Shown here piece by piece: positions 50,915 to 59,912 of a DNA stretch of 64,000 bases. A program made the translations under genes and the position numbers. The notes beneath the pieces were generated by a model. It was not told where the DNA came from and ran no database searches. It saw nothing but the letters and a program-made list of their open reading frames with translations. Source of the DNA: Xanthobacter autotrophicus (lineage in GTDB: Bacteria; Pseudomonadota; Alphaproteobacteria; Rhizobiales; Xanthobacteraceae); assembly GCF_030015065.1 (NCBI RefSeq), contig NZ_JAIVFN010000003.1:1-64000 (forward strand). The letters run 5' to 3'. The stretch's first letter is position 1; each line of letters starts with the position of its first letter.

Positions 50915-52165
50915 TCAGGCGGCTTCAGGGTTTTCGACCAGCATGGCGATGCCCTGCCCGCCGCCGATGCAGGCCGAGGCGATGCCGTAGCGCAGGCCCG
51001 ACCGCTTCAATTCGCGCGACACGGTGAGGGCGAGCCGCACGCCCGTGGCGCCCAAAGGATGGCCGATGGCGATGGCGCCGCCATTCACGTTCAGCCGGTC
51101 CTCGTCGAGGTCGAGCTCGCGGGCGCAGGCCATGATCTGGGCGCCGAACGCCTCGTTGATTTCGATGCGGTCCACGTCGGCGACGGCAATGCCCGCCCTG
51201 GCGCACACCGCCCGGATGGCCGGCACCGGCCCGATCCCCATGATGTGGGGCGGCACCCCCACGGCGGCGCTGGCGACGATACGGGCGAGCGGCGCCTTGC
51301 CCTTCGCCTTCAGCCAGCCGCCGGAGGCGAGCACCACGCTTGCCGCCCCGTCCACCACGGCGGAGGAATTGCCGCCCGTCTGCACCCCGCCGAAGGCCGG
51401 GCGGATCTTCGCCAGCACCTCCAGGGGCGAGGGCCGCACATGGCTGTCCTCCTTCACCACCTCGCCCTTGGCCTTCAGCTTGATGGCGCGGGGCTTCAGG
51501 CCGTCCGCCTCGAAGGTCTCGTCGGTCACGGCCACGATCTCGCCGTCGAAGAAGCCGGAGGCGCGGGCGGCGAGCGCCCGCTCGAAGGAGCGCGCGGCGA
51601 AGGCGTCCACCTCATCGCGGGTGATCTGGAAATCCCGGGCGAGGTTCTCCGCCGTGCCGCCCATGGTGGTGTCGCAATCGGTGTCGAGCAGGCTTTCCCA
51701 GAGGAAGTCCTTGAACTCCACCTGCCCCATGCGAAAACCGCCGCGATGGGTGTAGGCCGCCACCGGATTGCGGCTCATGGATTCGGTGCCGACGCACAGC
51801 CCCACCTCGGCGCGCTTCTGGGAGAGGGCGTCGGCGGCCTGGGCGATCACCTCCACCCCGGTGCCGCAGATGCGCTGGACGAGATGGGCCGGAACCTCGG
51901 TGCGCGCGCCGCAATAAAGGCCCACGTGGCGGGGCAGGAAATATGCGTCGAAGCTGGCCTGCGCCATGTTGCCGGCCACCACCGTGCCGACCTCGGATGG
52001 ATCGACGCCGGCGCGGCGCAGCGCCTCGCGCCCGGCCTTGATGCCGAGGTCGGTGGGCGAGACCGGGGAGAGGGCGCCGTTATAGTCCACGAACGGCGTG
52101 CGGGCGCCGTCCACGAGGAAGACGTCGTCGAAGCTGAGCGTGACCGCGCCGGGAACCGTGCTCAT
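50915..52165 (-). CDS. Thiolase (acetyl-CoA acyltransferase), aryl-beta-ketoacyl-CoA role likely
   Basis: 416 residues with the acyl-accepting cysteine in RICGTGVEVI, catalytic NEAFGAQ, GHPLGATG and the second cysteine in CIGGGQGIAM. It would split an aroylacetyl-CoA into acetyl-CoA and a hydroxybenzoyl-type CoA. ATG 52165 was chosen; the upstream open frame runs through a 13-bp tandem repeat. The gene lies between the ligase and SDR genes on one strand. Confidence 0.9.
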   Translation of the reverse strand: MSTVPGAVTLSFDDVFLVDGARTPFVDYNGALSPVSPTDLGIKAGREALRRAGVDPSEVGTVVAGNMAQASFDAYFLPRHVGLYCGARTEVPAHLVQRICGTGVEVIAQAADALSQKRAEVGLCVGTESMSRNPVAAYTHRGGFRMGQVEFKDFLWESLLDTDCDTTMGGTAENLARDFQITRDEVDAFAARSFERALAARASGFFDGEIVAVTDETFEADGLKPRAIKLKAKGEVVKEDSHVRPSPLEVLAKIRPAFGGVQTGGNSSAVVDGAASVVLASGGWLKAKGKAPLARIVASAAVGVPPHIMGIGPVPAIRAVCARAGIAVADVDRIEINEAFGAQIMACARELDLDEDRLNVNGGAIAIGHPLGATGVRLALTVSRELKRSGLRYGIASACIGGGQGIAMLVENPEAA

Positions 52166-52175
52166 GGAAGAACCT

Positions 52176-52208
52176 TTCTTGCTGCGTGTTCTTGCTGCGT
52201 GTTCTTGC
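52176..52208. repeat. 13-bp tandem repeat in the thiolase leader
   Basis: The unit TTCTTGCTGCGTG occurs twice in direct succession (52176-52188 and 52189-52201), followed by a partial third unit. It lies 11-43 bp upstream of the thiolase start on the minus strand. Function unknown; slipped-strand variation could alter spacing to the ribosome site. Confidence 0.6.
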
Positions 52209-52300
52209 GGCATGCGTCGGACCGTCGGGCGCCGGCAAGGCCGCGCGCCCGCAAGATCGTCGGGGTGTTGGGGCTCCGGAGGGAGCGGCTTGCGCCGGAT

Positions 52301-52340
52301 CCGATCGGGTTGAACCAACCTGATCGGTGCGCGCTCTACA
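52301..52340. repeat. Hairpin related to the dispersed palindromic repeat
   Basis: Arms CCGATCGGGTTG and CAACCTGATCGG pair with one G-T wobble (52301-52327), followed by TGCGCGCTCTAC, which resembles the 3' block of the dispersed family. As in copy B, the CTCTA supplies the stop codon of the adjacent minus-strand gene. Considered a degenerate relative. Confidence 0.5.
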
Positions 52341-54192
52341 GCTTCACCACGTTGGGCGCGCCCTCCGCGCCATAGAGAGCCTCCACCTCGCTCGCGCGGT
52401 TGGCGAGCACGGCGCGCTGGTTCAACGAGCCCTTGTCGGTGGCCTCCCCGAGGTCGATGGACGGCGGGTCGGCGAGAAGGGCGAGGCGCATCACGCGGGT
52501 GGAGGACCCGGTGGAGACCTTCGCGATCTCGGCGAGCCGGGCGCGGAAGGCGTCATGCACCGCCGGATCGCCCAGCACCTCGGCCAGCGGCACATCGGCG
52601 GGCAGATGGGGGGCGAGGGCGCGGACCGCCTCCTCCTCCGGGAACACCAGCATGCCGATGTCGTCCCGGTCGTGCCCGGTCACGACGGCATCCTTCACCA
52701 GCGGATCGAGCTTGCCGATGAAGTCCACCCGCAGCGGCCCGACGCTGACCCAGGTGCCGGTGGCCAGCTTGAAATCCTCGGAGACCCGCCCGTCGAACTC
52801 GAAGCCGGCAGCGAAATTGTTCGGCTCGGCAAGGCGCAGCGCATCGCCGAGGAGATAGAAGCCCTCGGCGTCGAACGCGCTCTGGGTGAGGTCCGGGCGC
52901 CGCCAGTAGCCGGGCATGATGTTGGGGCCGCGCAGGCGCGCCTCCAGCTTGCCGGCATTGGGCACGAGCTTCAGCTCGACGCCGCGATGGGGCACGCCGA
53001 CGATGCCCGGCCGGTCCACCTCGCGCACCCCGATGAGCGCGCCGGGGGCGGTCTCGGTGGCGCCGAGGGAGGTTGTCATGGTGATGGCATGGCCCACCGT
53101 GTCGATGGAGAGGTCGCGATAGGCGTCCCACACCGGCTTCGACAGCCCCGCCCCGGCATAGAACATGAGCTTGAGGCGGGAGAAGAAATGCAGCCTCAGC
53201 GCCTCGTCGGCCTGGAGGTAGGGCAGCAGCGCCTCGAACCCCTTCGGCACGTTGAAATAGATGGTGGGCGCGATCTCCCGCAGGTTGCGCACCGTCGCCT
53301 CGATGCCGTTCGGCATGGGCTTGCCGGCGTCGATATAGAGGGTGCCGCCATTATAGAGGGCGATGCCGAAATTGTGGTTGGAGCCGAAGGTATGGGCCCA
53401 GGGCAGCCAGTCCACCAGCACCGGCGGCTCGTCCTTGAGGAAGGCCATGGCCTCCGCCAGCATGGCCTGGTTGGCGCAGATCATGCGGTGGGTGTTGGTG
53501 ACCGCCTTGGGATAGCCGGTGGACCCCGAGGTAAGCAGGAACTTGGCGATGGAATCCGGTCCCACCTGGGTGCGCGCCGAGACCACCGCCGACGAAATGG
53601 GGCGCTCCAGGAGGCTGCGGAACGGGGTGGCGCCCAGCTCCTCCGCGCTGTCGTCGGAGACAACGATCTCGATGCCGCGCTCCTTCACCTTCCTCAGGGC
53701 GCGGGCATAGGCCCTGCCCTCCGCAGCGAAGACGAGGCGAGGGGTGAGCAGGTCGAGGGCATAGCTGAGCTTGCCGAGGTCCTGCGACACCAGCGAATAG
53801 GCCGTGGACATGGGGCAGGTGGGCACGCCCACCGCCATGCCGGCGAGGGAAACGAGCGCGTGGTCGGTGCCGTTGCCGGAGAGGATGAGCACCGGCTCGT
53901 CCTCGGACAGGTCGCGGGCGAGCAGCGCCGCGCCGATATGCAGGATCTGCTCGAAGGCAGCGCCGTAAGTCAGCTCGCGCCAGCCGCCGCCGGCCGCGCG
54001 CTCGGCGAGGAACACCCGCTCGGGCGTCACCTTGGCCCAATGCTCCAGCCGGTCCACCAGCGAGGCGGCGTAGTGGGGCAGAGGCTTGGCCGAACGGACC
54101 ACGATGACCCCGTCCGGCCGCGTCTCCACCACAGGGTCGAGCTTGCCGAACAGGCGCAAGGGGGCGCTCGGCGGAATCATGGCGTGCATCAT
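52336..54192 (-). CDS. Feruloyl-CoA synthase-like acyl-CoA ligase
   Basis: 618-residue AMP-forming ligase. The N-terminal layout (VVETRPDGVIVVRS, PLPHYAASLVDRLEHWAK, VFLAERAAGGGWRELTYGAAF) is that of bacterial feruloyl-CoA synthases. The P-loop is LLTSGSTGYPKAV, followed by WAHTFGSNHNFG and TSLGATETAPGAL. The enzyme would activate ferulate, p-coumarate or caffeate to the CoA thioester. The start is one of two adjacent ATGs (54192 or 54189) directly behind GGGAGGGA. It leads the ligase-thiolase-SDR-thioesterase set, with the hydratase gene 119 bp upstream. Confidence 0.87.
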   Translation of the reverse strand: MMHAMIPPSAPLRLFGKLDPVVETRPDGVIVVRSAKPLPHYAASLVDRLEHWAKVTPERVFLAERAAGGGWRELTYGAAFEQILHIGAALLARDLSEDEPVLILSGNGTDHALVSLAGMAVGVPTCPMSTAYSLVSQDLGKLSYALDLLTPRLVFAAEGRAYARALRKVKERGIEIVVSDDSAEELGATPFRSLLERPISSAVVSARTQVGPDSIAKFLLTSGSTGYPKAVTNTHRMICANQAMLAEAMAFLKDEPPVLVDWLPWAHTFGSNHNFGIALYNGGTLYIDAGKPMPNGIEATVRNLREIAPTIYFNVPKGFEALLPYLQADEALRLHFFSRLKLMFYAGAGLSKPVWDAYRDLSIDTVGHAITMTTSLGATETAPGALIGVREVDRPGIVGVPHRGVELKLVPNAGKLEARLRGPNIMPGYWRRPDLTQSAFDAEGFYLLGDALRLAEPNNFAAGFEFDGRVSEDFKLATGTWVSVGPLRVDFIGKLDPLVKDAVVTGHDRDDIGMLVFPEEEAVRALAPHLPADVPLAEVLGDPAVHDAFRARLAEIAKVSTGSSTRVMRLALLADPPSIDLGEATDKGSLNQRAVLANRASEVEALYGAEGAPNVVKL

Positions 54193-54311
54193 TCCCTCCC
54201 GCAGGCTGTCGTCGCCTCATGGCGCGACGCCTCGTCGTTTCCTCGGCCCCGCCCGTTCTCCGGCGCGGCCCTCCTGCCGGTTGATCCGGCGTGATGCTTG
54301 GACCGTCCGGA

Positions 54312-55145
54312 TCAGTCCGGGCGGGTCACCTTGGCGGCGCGCTTCTCCAGGAAGGCGCGCACGCGGGTCTTGGCCTCACGATCGCCCTGGGCGACGGCGG
54401 AAATGAGGGATTCCATCAGATAGCCCACGCGCGGATCACTGTCGGCGATGCGTGGCAGGGCCTGGATGACGGCGAAATTGGTGAGCGGGGCGTTGCCGCA
54501 GATGCGCCGGGCGAGGTCGAGCGCGTGGGCGAAGCCCTCGCCCTCACCCACCAGATATTGCGAGAAGCCGAGGCCGACGCCCTCCGCCGCCGAATAGGAG
54601 CGGCCGGTCAGCATCATGTCCGACATGCGGGCGACGCCGATGAGCCTGGGCAGCCGCACCGAGCCACCGCCGCCCACGAAGATGCCGCGCTGCCCCTCGG
54701 GCAGGGCATAGAAGGCGGAAGGCTCGGCGACGCGGATGTGGGCGGCGCAGGCGAGCTCAAGCCCCCCGCCGATCACCGCGCCCTTGAGCACCGCCACCAC
54801 CGGCACGCGGCCGAATTCGATCTTCTCGAAGCAGCGGTGCCAGGCGCGGGAGTGAAACACCCCGTCGGTCACATCCCGCTCGGAGATTTCCGAAAGATCG
54901 AGCCCCGCGGAGAAATTGGGGCCGATGCCGTGGATCACCACCGCCCGCACATCGTCGGGAATGGTGGAGAAGCACTCATCCAGGGCCTCGATGGTGGAAT
55001 CGTTGATGGCATTGCGCTTGGCCTGCCGATCGAGACCCACCATGAGAATGTCGCCGTCCCGCGTCACCACGAGGGGGCCACCCGCATGGCGGTGCAGCGC
55101 CCCGTTGAACGCGCTCGCTGCCGGCGCCGATGCCGCCTCGGCCAT
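54312..55145 (-). CDS. Enoyl-CoA hydratase/isomerase (crotonase family)
   Basis: 277 residues. The crotonase oxyanion-hole segments are NFSAGLDLSEI and AVIGGGLELACAAHIRVAE, with the catalytic-glutamate region at LPEGQRGIFVGGGGSVRLPR. It would hydrate the cinnamoyl-type CoA ester made by the ligase. A retro-aldol hydratase-lyase (Ech/HCHL) activity cannot be excluded from this reading, but the adjacent SDR and thiolase argue for simple hydration. ATG 55145 has GGGAGGAGGAA upstream. It is the promoter-proximal gene of the minus-strand unit. Confidence 0.87.
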   Translation of the reverse strand: MAEAASAPAASAFNGALHRHAGGPLVVTRDGDILMVGLDRQAKRNAINDSTIEALDECFSTIPDDVRAVVIHGIGPNFSAGLDLSEISERDVTDGVFHSRAWHRCFEKIEFGRVPVVAVLKGAVIGGGLELACAAHIRVAEPSAFYALPEGQRGIFVGGGGSVRLPRLIGVARMSDMMLTGRSYSAAEGVGLGFSQYLVGEGEGFAHALDLARRICGNAPLTNFAVIQALPRIADSDPRVGYLMESLISAVAQGDREAKTRVRAFLEKRAAKVTRPD

Positions 55146-55172
55146 GGGTTCCTCCTCCCGCGCTTCCATATT

Positions 55173-55189
55173 TGTTATTGTCTATAACA
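55173..55189. promoter_or_regulatory. Palindromic operator before the enoyl-CoA hydratase gene
   Basis: Perfect arms TGTTAT and ATAACA around TGTCT, 28 bp upstream of the start codon. It matches the TTGTTAT-N5-ATANCA pattern at 42676-42696. The rest of the 316-bp gap 55146-55461 holds repeat copy F and nothing else I can identify. Confidence 0.65.
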
Positions 55190-55266
55190 TTTTTCGGAAG
55201 TCAACCGCTCCGTGGCGGCGGGCGCATTTTTTGGCGCGTGCGGTCGCGGCGCGGCCATGGACCGCC

Positions 55267-55336
55267 CTCCAAACTCAAGAAAGAGAACGCGTTGTCCGAT
55301 CAGCTTGCGATGCAAGCAGATCGGCGCGTGCTCTAG
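55267..55336. repeat. Dispersed palindromic repeat, copy F
   Basis: Close to consensus: CTCCAAACTCAAGAAAGAGA, then AACGCGTTGTCCGATCAGC, TTGCGATGCAAGCAGATCGG and CGCGTGCTCTAG. It is almost identical to copies A, B and D over its whole length. Confidence 0.85.
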
Positions 55337-55461
55337 GAACGAGGTTTGAATGCCGGGTGCCGAACACGACTGAAGGCACCGAAGGGCGTGCTCATGCCGA
55401 GCGCGAACCGCTCTGGTCACGGCGCAGAACAGGGACGCCGGCCGGGGCGAGGCGCCACCTG

Positions 55462-56118
55462 TCAGTTCGATCCACCGCGCCCGGCGCGTTGATGGAATAT
55501 AAAAACTATTTGCTTTGCAATATCCTTAGGCGTCAGACGCCCCTCGCGGTACCACAAGCTGACATTGTTGAGAAGCGTCAGAAGCAGGAGTCTATATATA
55601 CTACGATCAATATGTGGATTTAAGGGCAGGTCGGCCACGAGATCTGAAAAGATTTTTTCGAAACTGTCGCGCCGAGCGATAAGCTGCTCGCGAACCTCTA
55701 CAGGGACCGCCTGAAGATCATTCATGAGCGGCATCGTGATGGACTGGGGATCGAGCTGGATCTCCAGCATGGTCACGCACGCTGCCTCCAGGCGATCCCA
55801 GGGGTCGCTCTGCGCCTCGATGGCGGCACGGATGCGGTCCCCCGCGACCTCGAGCGCCGTGTCGTGGATGCGCACGAACAGCGCTTCCTTCGACTTGATA
55901 TAGTGGTAGAGCGACCCCCCGAGCAGGCCGACACGTTCGCCGATCTCGCGCACCGAGGTGGCCGCATAGCCGCGTTCCGCGAACAGGCTCGCGGCGGCCT
56001 CCAGCACCTCCCGGTGGCGGGGGCTGAGTTCACCCTGGAACAGCTCGCTCGCGAACTTGTTCTGCCGCGTCTCATCGCCTTTCGCGGCGGTCTTCCTGGC
56101 GGCGGTCTTGCGTGACAT
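55462..56118 (-). CDS. TetR-family regulator, probable repressor of the fatty-acid cluster
   Basis: 218 residues. After a basic N-terminal tail (MSRKTAARKTAAK) comes a TetR helix-turn-helix (AASLFAERGYAATSVREIGE, GGSLYHYIKSKEALF) and a helical ligand-binding domain. It is divergent from the thiolase/HAD-ECH/acyl-CoA dehydrogenase/ligase operon, the usual position for an acyl-CoA-responsive TetR repressor. The 3' third (about 55490-55720) is clearly richer in A and T than the rest of the gene and its neighbours. Confidence 0.87.
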   Translation of the reverse strand: MSRKTAARKTAAKGDETRQNKFASELFQGELSPRHREVLEAAASLFAERGYAATSVREIGERVGLLGGSLYHYIKSKEALFVRIHDTALEVAGDRIRAAIEAQSDPWDRLEAACVTMLEIQLDPQSITMPLMNDLQAVPVEVREQLIARRDSFEKIFSDLVADLPLNPHIDRSIYRLLLLTLLNNVSLWYREGRLTPKDIAKQIVFIFHQRAGRGGSN

Positions 56119-56272
56119 TCACGTCGTCCCGAGGTCCCGATTCTGGCGCCATGCCGCGACCGGGGACATCCGGTCCACGCCCCTGACTTCGCTTGTCCTG
56201 TCTTAGTGCGCCCTTCGCGTCGAGGAAAGCACCCTCGACGCCCCATGCGGCAGCCATTACCGGGTTGCATAT

Positions 56273-56292
56273 TGTACCAATCGTTTGGTACA
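56273..56292. promoter_or_regulatory. Perfect operator palindrome in the tetR/fad divergent region
   Basis: TGTACCAATCGTTTGGTACA: eight-base arms around TCGT. It lies 155 bp upstream of the tetR start and 153 bp upstream of the thiolase start, nearly central in the 326-bp gap 56119-56444. This is a strong candidate for the TetR-family operator. No gene is visible in the gap. Confidence 0.75.
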
Positions 56293-56444
56293 TAGCCAGC
56301 CGGCAGGGCAAGCCCGGGGGTTGAGCCGGTCCGGCGCGGCGACGGCCGGAGCGGATCGACCCCCTCCCCCTCGCGGCACGACCTCTTGTTTTTGAACTGC
56401 CTCCTGCGAACCCGTGCCGGCGTCCGGCCGGCCAAGGAACGAGC

Positions 56445-57581
56445 ATGGCCCACGCTTTCATCGTCGATTATGCGCGCAGCCCCTTCGCCCCGGCCTACAA
56501 GGGCGCCCTCTCCGGCATCCGCCCGGACGACCTCGCCGCCGGTGTCATCTCCACCGTCGTCGGCCGCTCGGGCCTCGATCCGGCGACCCTCGAGGACGTC
56601 ATCCTCGGCTGCGCCTTCGCGGAGGGCGAGCAGGGCCTCAACATCGCCCGCTGCGCCAGCCTCATCGCCGGCCTGCCGCTGAGCGTCGGCGCCTCGACGG
56701 TGAACCGCTGGTGCGGCTCCTCCATGCAGGCGGTGCAGATGGCGGCGGGCGCCATCGCCATGGGCGCGGGCGAGGCCTTCATCGCCGGCGGCATCGAGAG
56801 CATGACCAAGGTGCCCATGATGGGCTTCAACCCCATGCCCAATCCGCGCTGGGACGATGCCCTGCGCGCCGCCTTCCTGAACATGGGCCTCACCGCGGAA
56901 AATCTCGCCGCCCGTTATGGTATTTCCCGCGAGGCCCAGGACACGTATGCCGCCGCAAGCCAGGACAAGGCCGCCGCGGCCCAGGCCGATGGGCGCCTCG
57001 CCACCGAGATCGCCCCGGTGGCGACGCCGGCGGGCACGGTGGACAAGGACGGCTGCGTGCGCGGCGGCACCACCGTCGACAAGCTCGGGACCCTCAAGGC
57101 GGTGTTCAAGGCCGGCGGCTCGGTGACGGCGGGCAATTCCTCTCCGCTCACCGATGGCGCCTCGGCCACCCTCATCGTCTCCGAGGACTTCGCCCGCCGG
57201 CACAACCTCGCGCCGCTGGCGCGGGTGGCGGGCTATGCGGTGTCCGGCTGCGCGCCAGAGATCATGGGCATCGGCCCGGTGGAGGCCTCCCGCAAGGCCT
57301 TGGCCCGCACCGGGATCGCCGCCGCCGACCTCGACGTGATCGAGATGAACGAGGCGTTCGCGGTGCAGGTGCTGGCCTGCTGCGCCGACCTCGACATCGA
57401 CCCCGCCCGGCTCAACCGGGACGGCGGCGCCATCGCGCTGGGCCATCCGCTGGGCGCCACCGGCGCGCGCCTCGTGGGCAAGGCGGCCCAGCTCCTGAAG
57501 CGCGACGGCGGGCGCTACGGCCTCGCCACCCAGTGCATCGGCGGCGGGCAGGGCATCGCCCTCGTGCTGGAGGCCGCGTGA
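56445..57581 (+). CDS. Acetyl-CoA acyltransferase (thiolase, FadA-like)
   Basis: 378 residues. The active-site cysteine is in NRWCGSSMQAVQ, with NEAFAVQVL, GHPLGATGARL and the final CIGGGQGIALVL. It performs the last step of beta-oxidation. ATG 56445 has AAGGAACG upstream. The stop overlaps the next gene (TGATG), which encodes the hydratase/dehydrogenase partner, so the two form a FadAB-like pair. Confidence 0.93.
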   Translation: MAHAFIVDYARSPFAPAYKGALSGIRPDDLAAGVISTVVGRSGLDPATLEDVILGCAFAEGEQGLNIARCASLIAGLPLSVGASTVNRWCGSSMQAVQMAAGAIAMGAGEAFIAGGIESMTKVPMMGFNPMPNPRWDDALRAAFLNMGLTAENLAARYGISREAQDTYAAASQDKAAAAQADGRLATEIAPVATPAGTVDKDGCVRGGTTVDKLGTLKAVFKAGGSVTAGNSSPLTDGASATLIVSEDFARRHNLAPLARVAGYAVSGCAPEIMGIGPVEASRKALARTGIAAADLDVIEMNEAFAVQVLACCADLDIDPARLNRDGGAIALGHPLGATGARLVGKAAQLLKRDGGRYGLATQCIGGGQGIALVLEAA

Positions 57582-59878
57582 TGGGTCCGATCAGGAAGGC
57601 CGGCGTCATCGGCGCCGGCGTCATGGGCGCGGGCATTGCGGCGCATCTCGCCAATGCCGGCCTTGAGGTGGTGCTGCTGGACGTGGATGCGGCCACCGCC
57701 GCGGCCGCCGTCGCGAAGCAGGTGAAGGGCGGCGGCTTCATGGACGCCGCCTTCGCCGAGCGCGTCATCACCGGCTCGGTGAGCGACCACATGCGGCTGC
57801 TGGCCGATGCCGACCTGATCATCGAGGCGGTGGCCGAGCGGCTCGACGTAAAGCAGGACCTCTATGCCCGCATCGAAGCGGTGCGCAAGCCGGGCTCCAT
57901 CGTCAGCTCGAACACCTCCACCATCCCCCTGTCGGCGCTGGTGGAGGGCCTGCCCGAGCGTTTCGCCGCCGACTTCCTCGTCACCCATTTCTTCAACCCG
58001 CCGCGCACCATGCCCCTGCTGGAGCTGGTGGCCGGGCCCCGGACCCGGCCCGAGGCGCTGGAGACGATCCGCGATTTCGGCGACCGCATCCTCGGCAAGA
58101 GCGTGGTCGTCTGCCGCGATACCCCCGGCTTCATCGCCAACCGCATCGGCAATTACTGGATGGCCGCCGCGGTGAACGAGGCCATCGCCCTCGGCCTCGA
58201 CATGGAAGTGGCGGACGCAGCCATCTCGAAGCCCTTCGGCATCCCGAAGACCGGCATTTTCGGGCTCATGGACCTGGTGGGGATCGACCTCATGTCCATG
58301 GTCCTGCGCTCCCTGCACGGTGCGCTCCCGTCGTCCGACGCGATGCAGGACTATCCCGCCGAGCCCGCGCTCCTCACCCGTATGGTCGGCGAGAAGCGTC
58401 TCGGTCGCAAAAGTGGCGCCGGCTTCGTCAAGCTCTCGGCCGATCGCAAGAGCCGGGAGGTGACCGATCTCGCCACTGGCGAATACCGTCCCCAGAAGGC
58501 GGTGGAGAGCGACGCCCTCGATGCCGCGAAAGGCGACGCCCGCACGCTGATGGAGCATGAGGGCGCCGCCGGACGCTATGCCTCGGCGGTGATGGAGAAG
58601 GCGCTGGCCTATGCCGCCCGCGTCGCGCCCGAGATCGCCGACGGTCCGGATGCGGTGGATACGGCCATGCGCGGCGGCTATGGCTGGGCGAAGGGGCCGT
58701 TCGAGCTCATCGACCAGCTGGGGGCGGGCTGGCTCGTGGCGCGTCTCGAAAAGCGCGGCGTGGCGGTGCCCGATTTTCTCGCCGGAGCGGCTGCCGCGGG
58801 CGGCTTCTACGGCATCGAGAACGGCGCGCGCACCTGCCTGCTGCCGGACGGCACCCGCCGCAAGGTCGCGCAGGCCGATGGGGTCGTCACTCTGGCCGCG
58901 GCCCAGCTTGCCTCCAGGGCGGTGGAGGACTGGGGCGCGGCCCGGCTGTGGGATCTGGGCGACGGCATCGCCTGTTTCGAGATCCGCAGCAAGATGAACA
59001 CCTTCGGCGCCCCCGTGCTGGACGCGCTGGAGGCGGCGCTGGCGCGCGTCGAGCGGAGCTTCAAGGGCCTCGTCATCGGCTCCGACGCGCCGCTGTTCAG
59101 CGCCGGCGCGGACATCCGGGTATTCCTCGAAACCGTGGAGACGGGCGGGCCTGCCGCCTTCGGCGCGTCCATTGATCGCGGCCACCGCCTGTTCAGGGCG
59201 GTGAAGTACGCACCCTTCCCCGTGGTGGGCGCGGCTGCCGGCCTCGCCTTCGGCGGCGGCTGCGAGCTGCTGCTACACTGCCGGGCCATTCAGGCCCATG
59301 CGGAGCTCACCATCGGCCTCGTGGAGACGCGCATCGGCGTGGTGCCCGGCTGGGGCGGCTGCAAGGAGATGCTGCTGCGCTTCGCCGAGGGCCATGCGAG
59401 CGCGAAGGGACCGGTGGCACCGGCGCTCAGCGCCTTCGGTCTCATCGCGCCCGCAAAGGTCTCCACCAGCGCGTTCGAGGCCCGCCGCCTGGGCTATCTG
59501 CGCCCCACCGACGGCATCACCATGAACCGCGACCGCCTGCTCGCCGATGCCAAGGCGAAGGCCCTTGCGCTGGCGGAGGGCTATGCACCGCCCGCCCCGC
59601 CAAGCCTCACCCTGTCCGGCCCCTCCGGCGCATCGGCCCTGCGCAACGTGCTGGACACCGAGACCACGGCGGGCCGGCTCACCGCCCATGACCGGGTGGT
59701 GGGCGAGGCCCTCATTAGCGTGCTCACCGGCGGCCCCGATGCCGATCCCGCCCGGCCGGTCGGCGAGGACGAGGTGACGGCACTGGAGCGCGCCGCCTTC
59801 ATCGCGCTGCTCGGCGAGCCGGCCACGCTGGAGCGCATCCGCCACATGCTCGCCACCGGCAAGCCCCTGCGCAACTGA
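57581..59878 (+). CDS. 3-hydroxyacyl-CoA dehydrogenase/enoyl-CoA hydratase fusion
   Basis: 765 residues in dehydrogenase-first order: Rossmann motif GAGVMGAGIAAHLANAG at the N-terminus, catalytic-histidine region THFFNPPRTMPLLELV, a dehydrogenase C-terminal duplication (about 185-440), then a crotonase domain (about 470-700) with FSAGADI and AAAGLAFGGGCELLLH. Classical FadB has the hydratase first; this reversed layout is common in other proteobacteria and Bacillus FadN. It catalyses the hydration and oxidation steps of beta-oxidation. The start overlaps the thiolase stop. Confidence 0.93.
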   Translation: MGPIRKAGVIGAGVMGAGIAAHLANAGLEVVLLDVDAATAAAAVAKQVKGGGFMDAAFAERVITGSVSDHMRLLADADLIIEAVAERLDVKQDLYARIEAVRKPGSIVSSNTSTIPLSALVEGLPERFAADFLVTHFFNPPRTMPLLELVAGPRTRPEALETIRDFGDRILGKSVVVCRDTPGFIANRIGNYWMAAAVNEAIALGLDMEVADAAISKPFGIPKTGIFGLMDLVGIDLMSMVLRSLHGALPSSDAMQDYPAEPALLTRMVGEKRLGRKSGAGFVKLSADRKSREVTDLATGEYRPQKAVESDALDAAKGDARTLMEHEGAAGRYASAVMEKALAYAARVAPEIADGPDAVDTAMRGGYGWAKGPFELIDQLGAGWLVARLEKRGVAVPDFLAGAAAAGGFYGIENGARTCLLPDGTRRKVAQADGVVTLAAAQLASRAVEDWGAARLWDLGDGIACFEIRSKMNTFGAPVLDALEAALARVERSFKGLVIGSDAPLFSAGADIRVFLETVETGGPAAFGASIDRGHRLFRAVKYAPFPVVGAAAGLAFGGGCELLLHCRAIQAHAELTIGLVETRIGVVPGWGGCKEMLLRFAEGHASAKGPVAPALSAFGLIAPAKVSTSAFEARRLGYLRPTDGITMNRDRLLADAKAKALALAEGYAPPAPPSLTLSGPSGASALRNVLDTETTAGRLTAHDRVVGEALISVLTGGPDADPARPVGEDEVTALERAAFIALLGEPATLERIRHMLATGKPLRN

Positions 59879-59912
59879 TCTTCGAGGCAAGACCCATTTC
59901 GAGGTAAGACCC

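Noticed and set aside
52327-54294. Plus-strand open frame of about 650 codons over the CoA-ligase gene
   Set aside because: Antisense shadow of the ligase, rich in His, Gly and Arg, with no start context.
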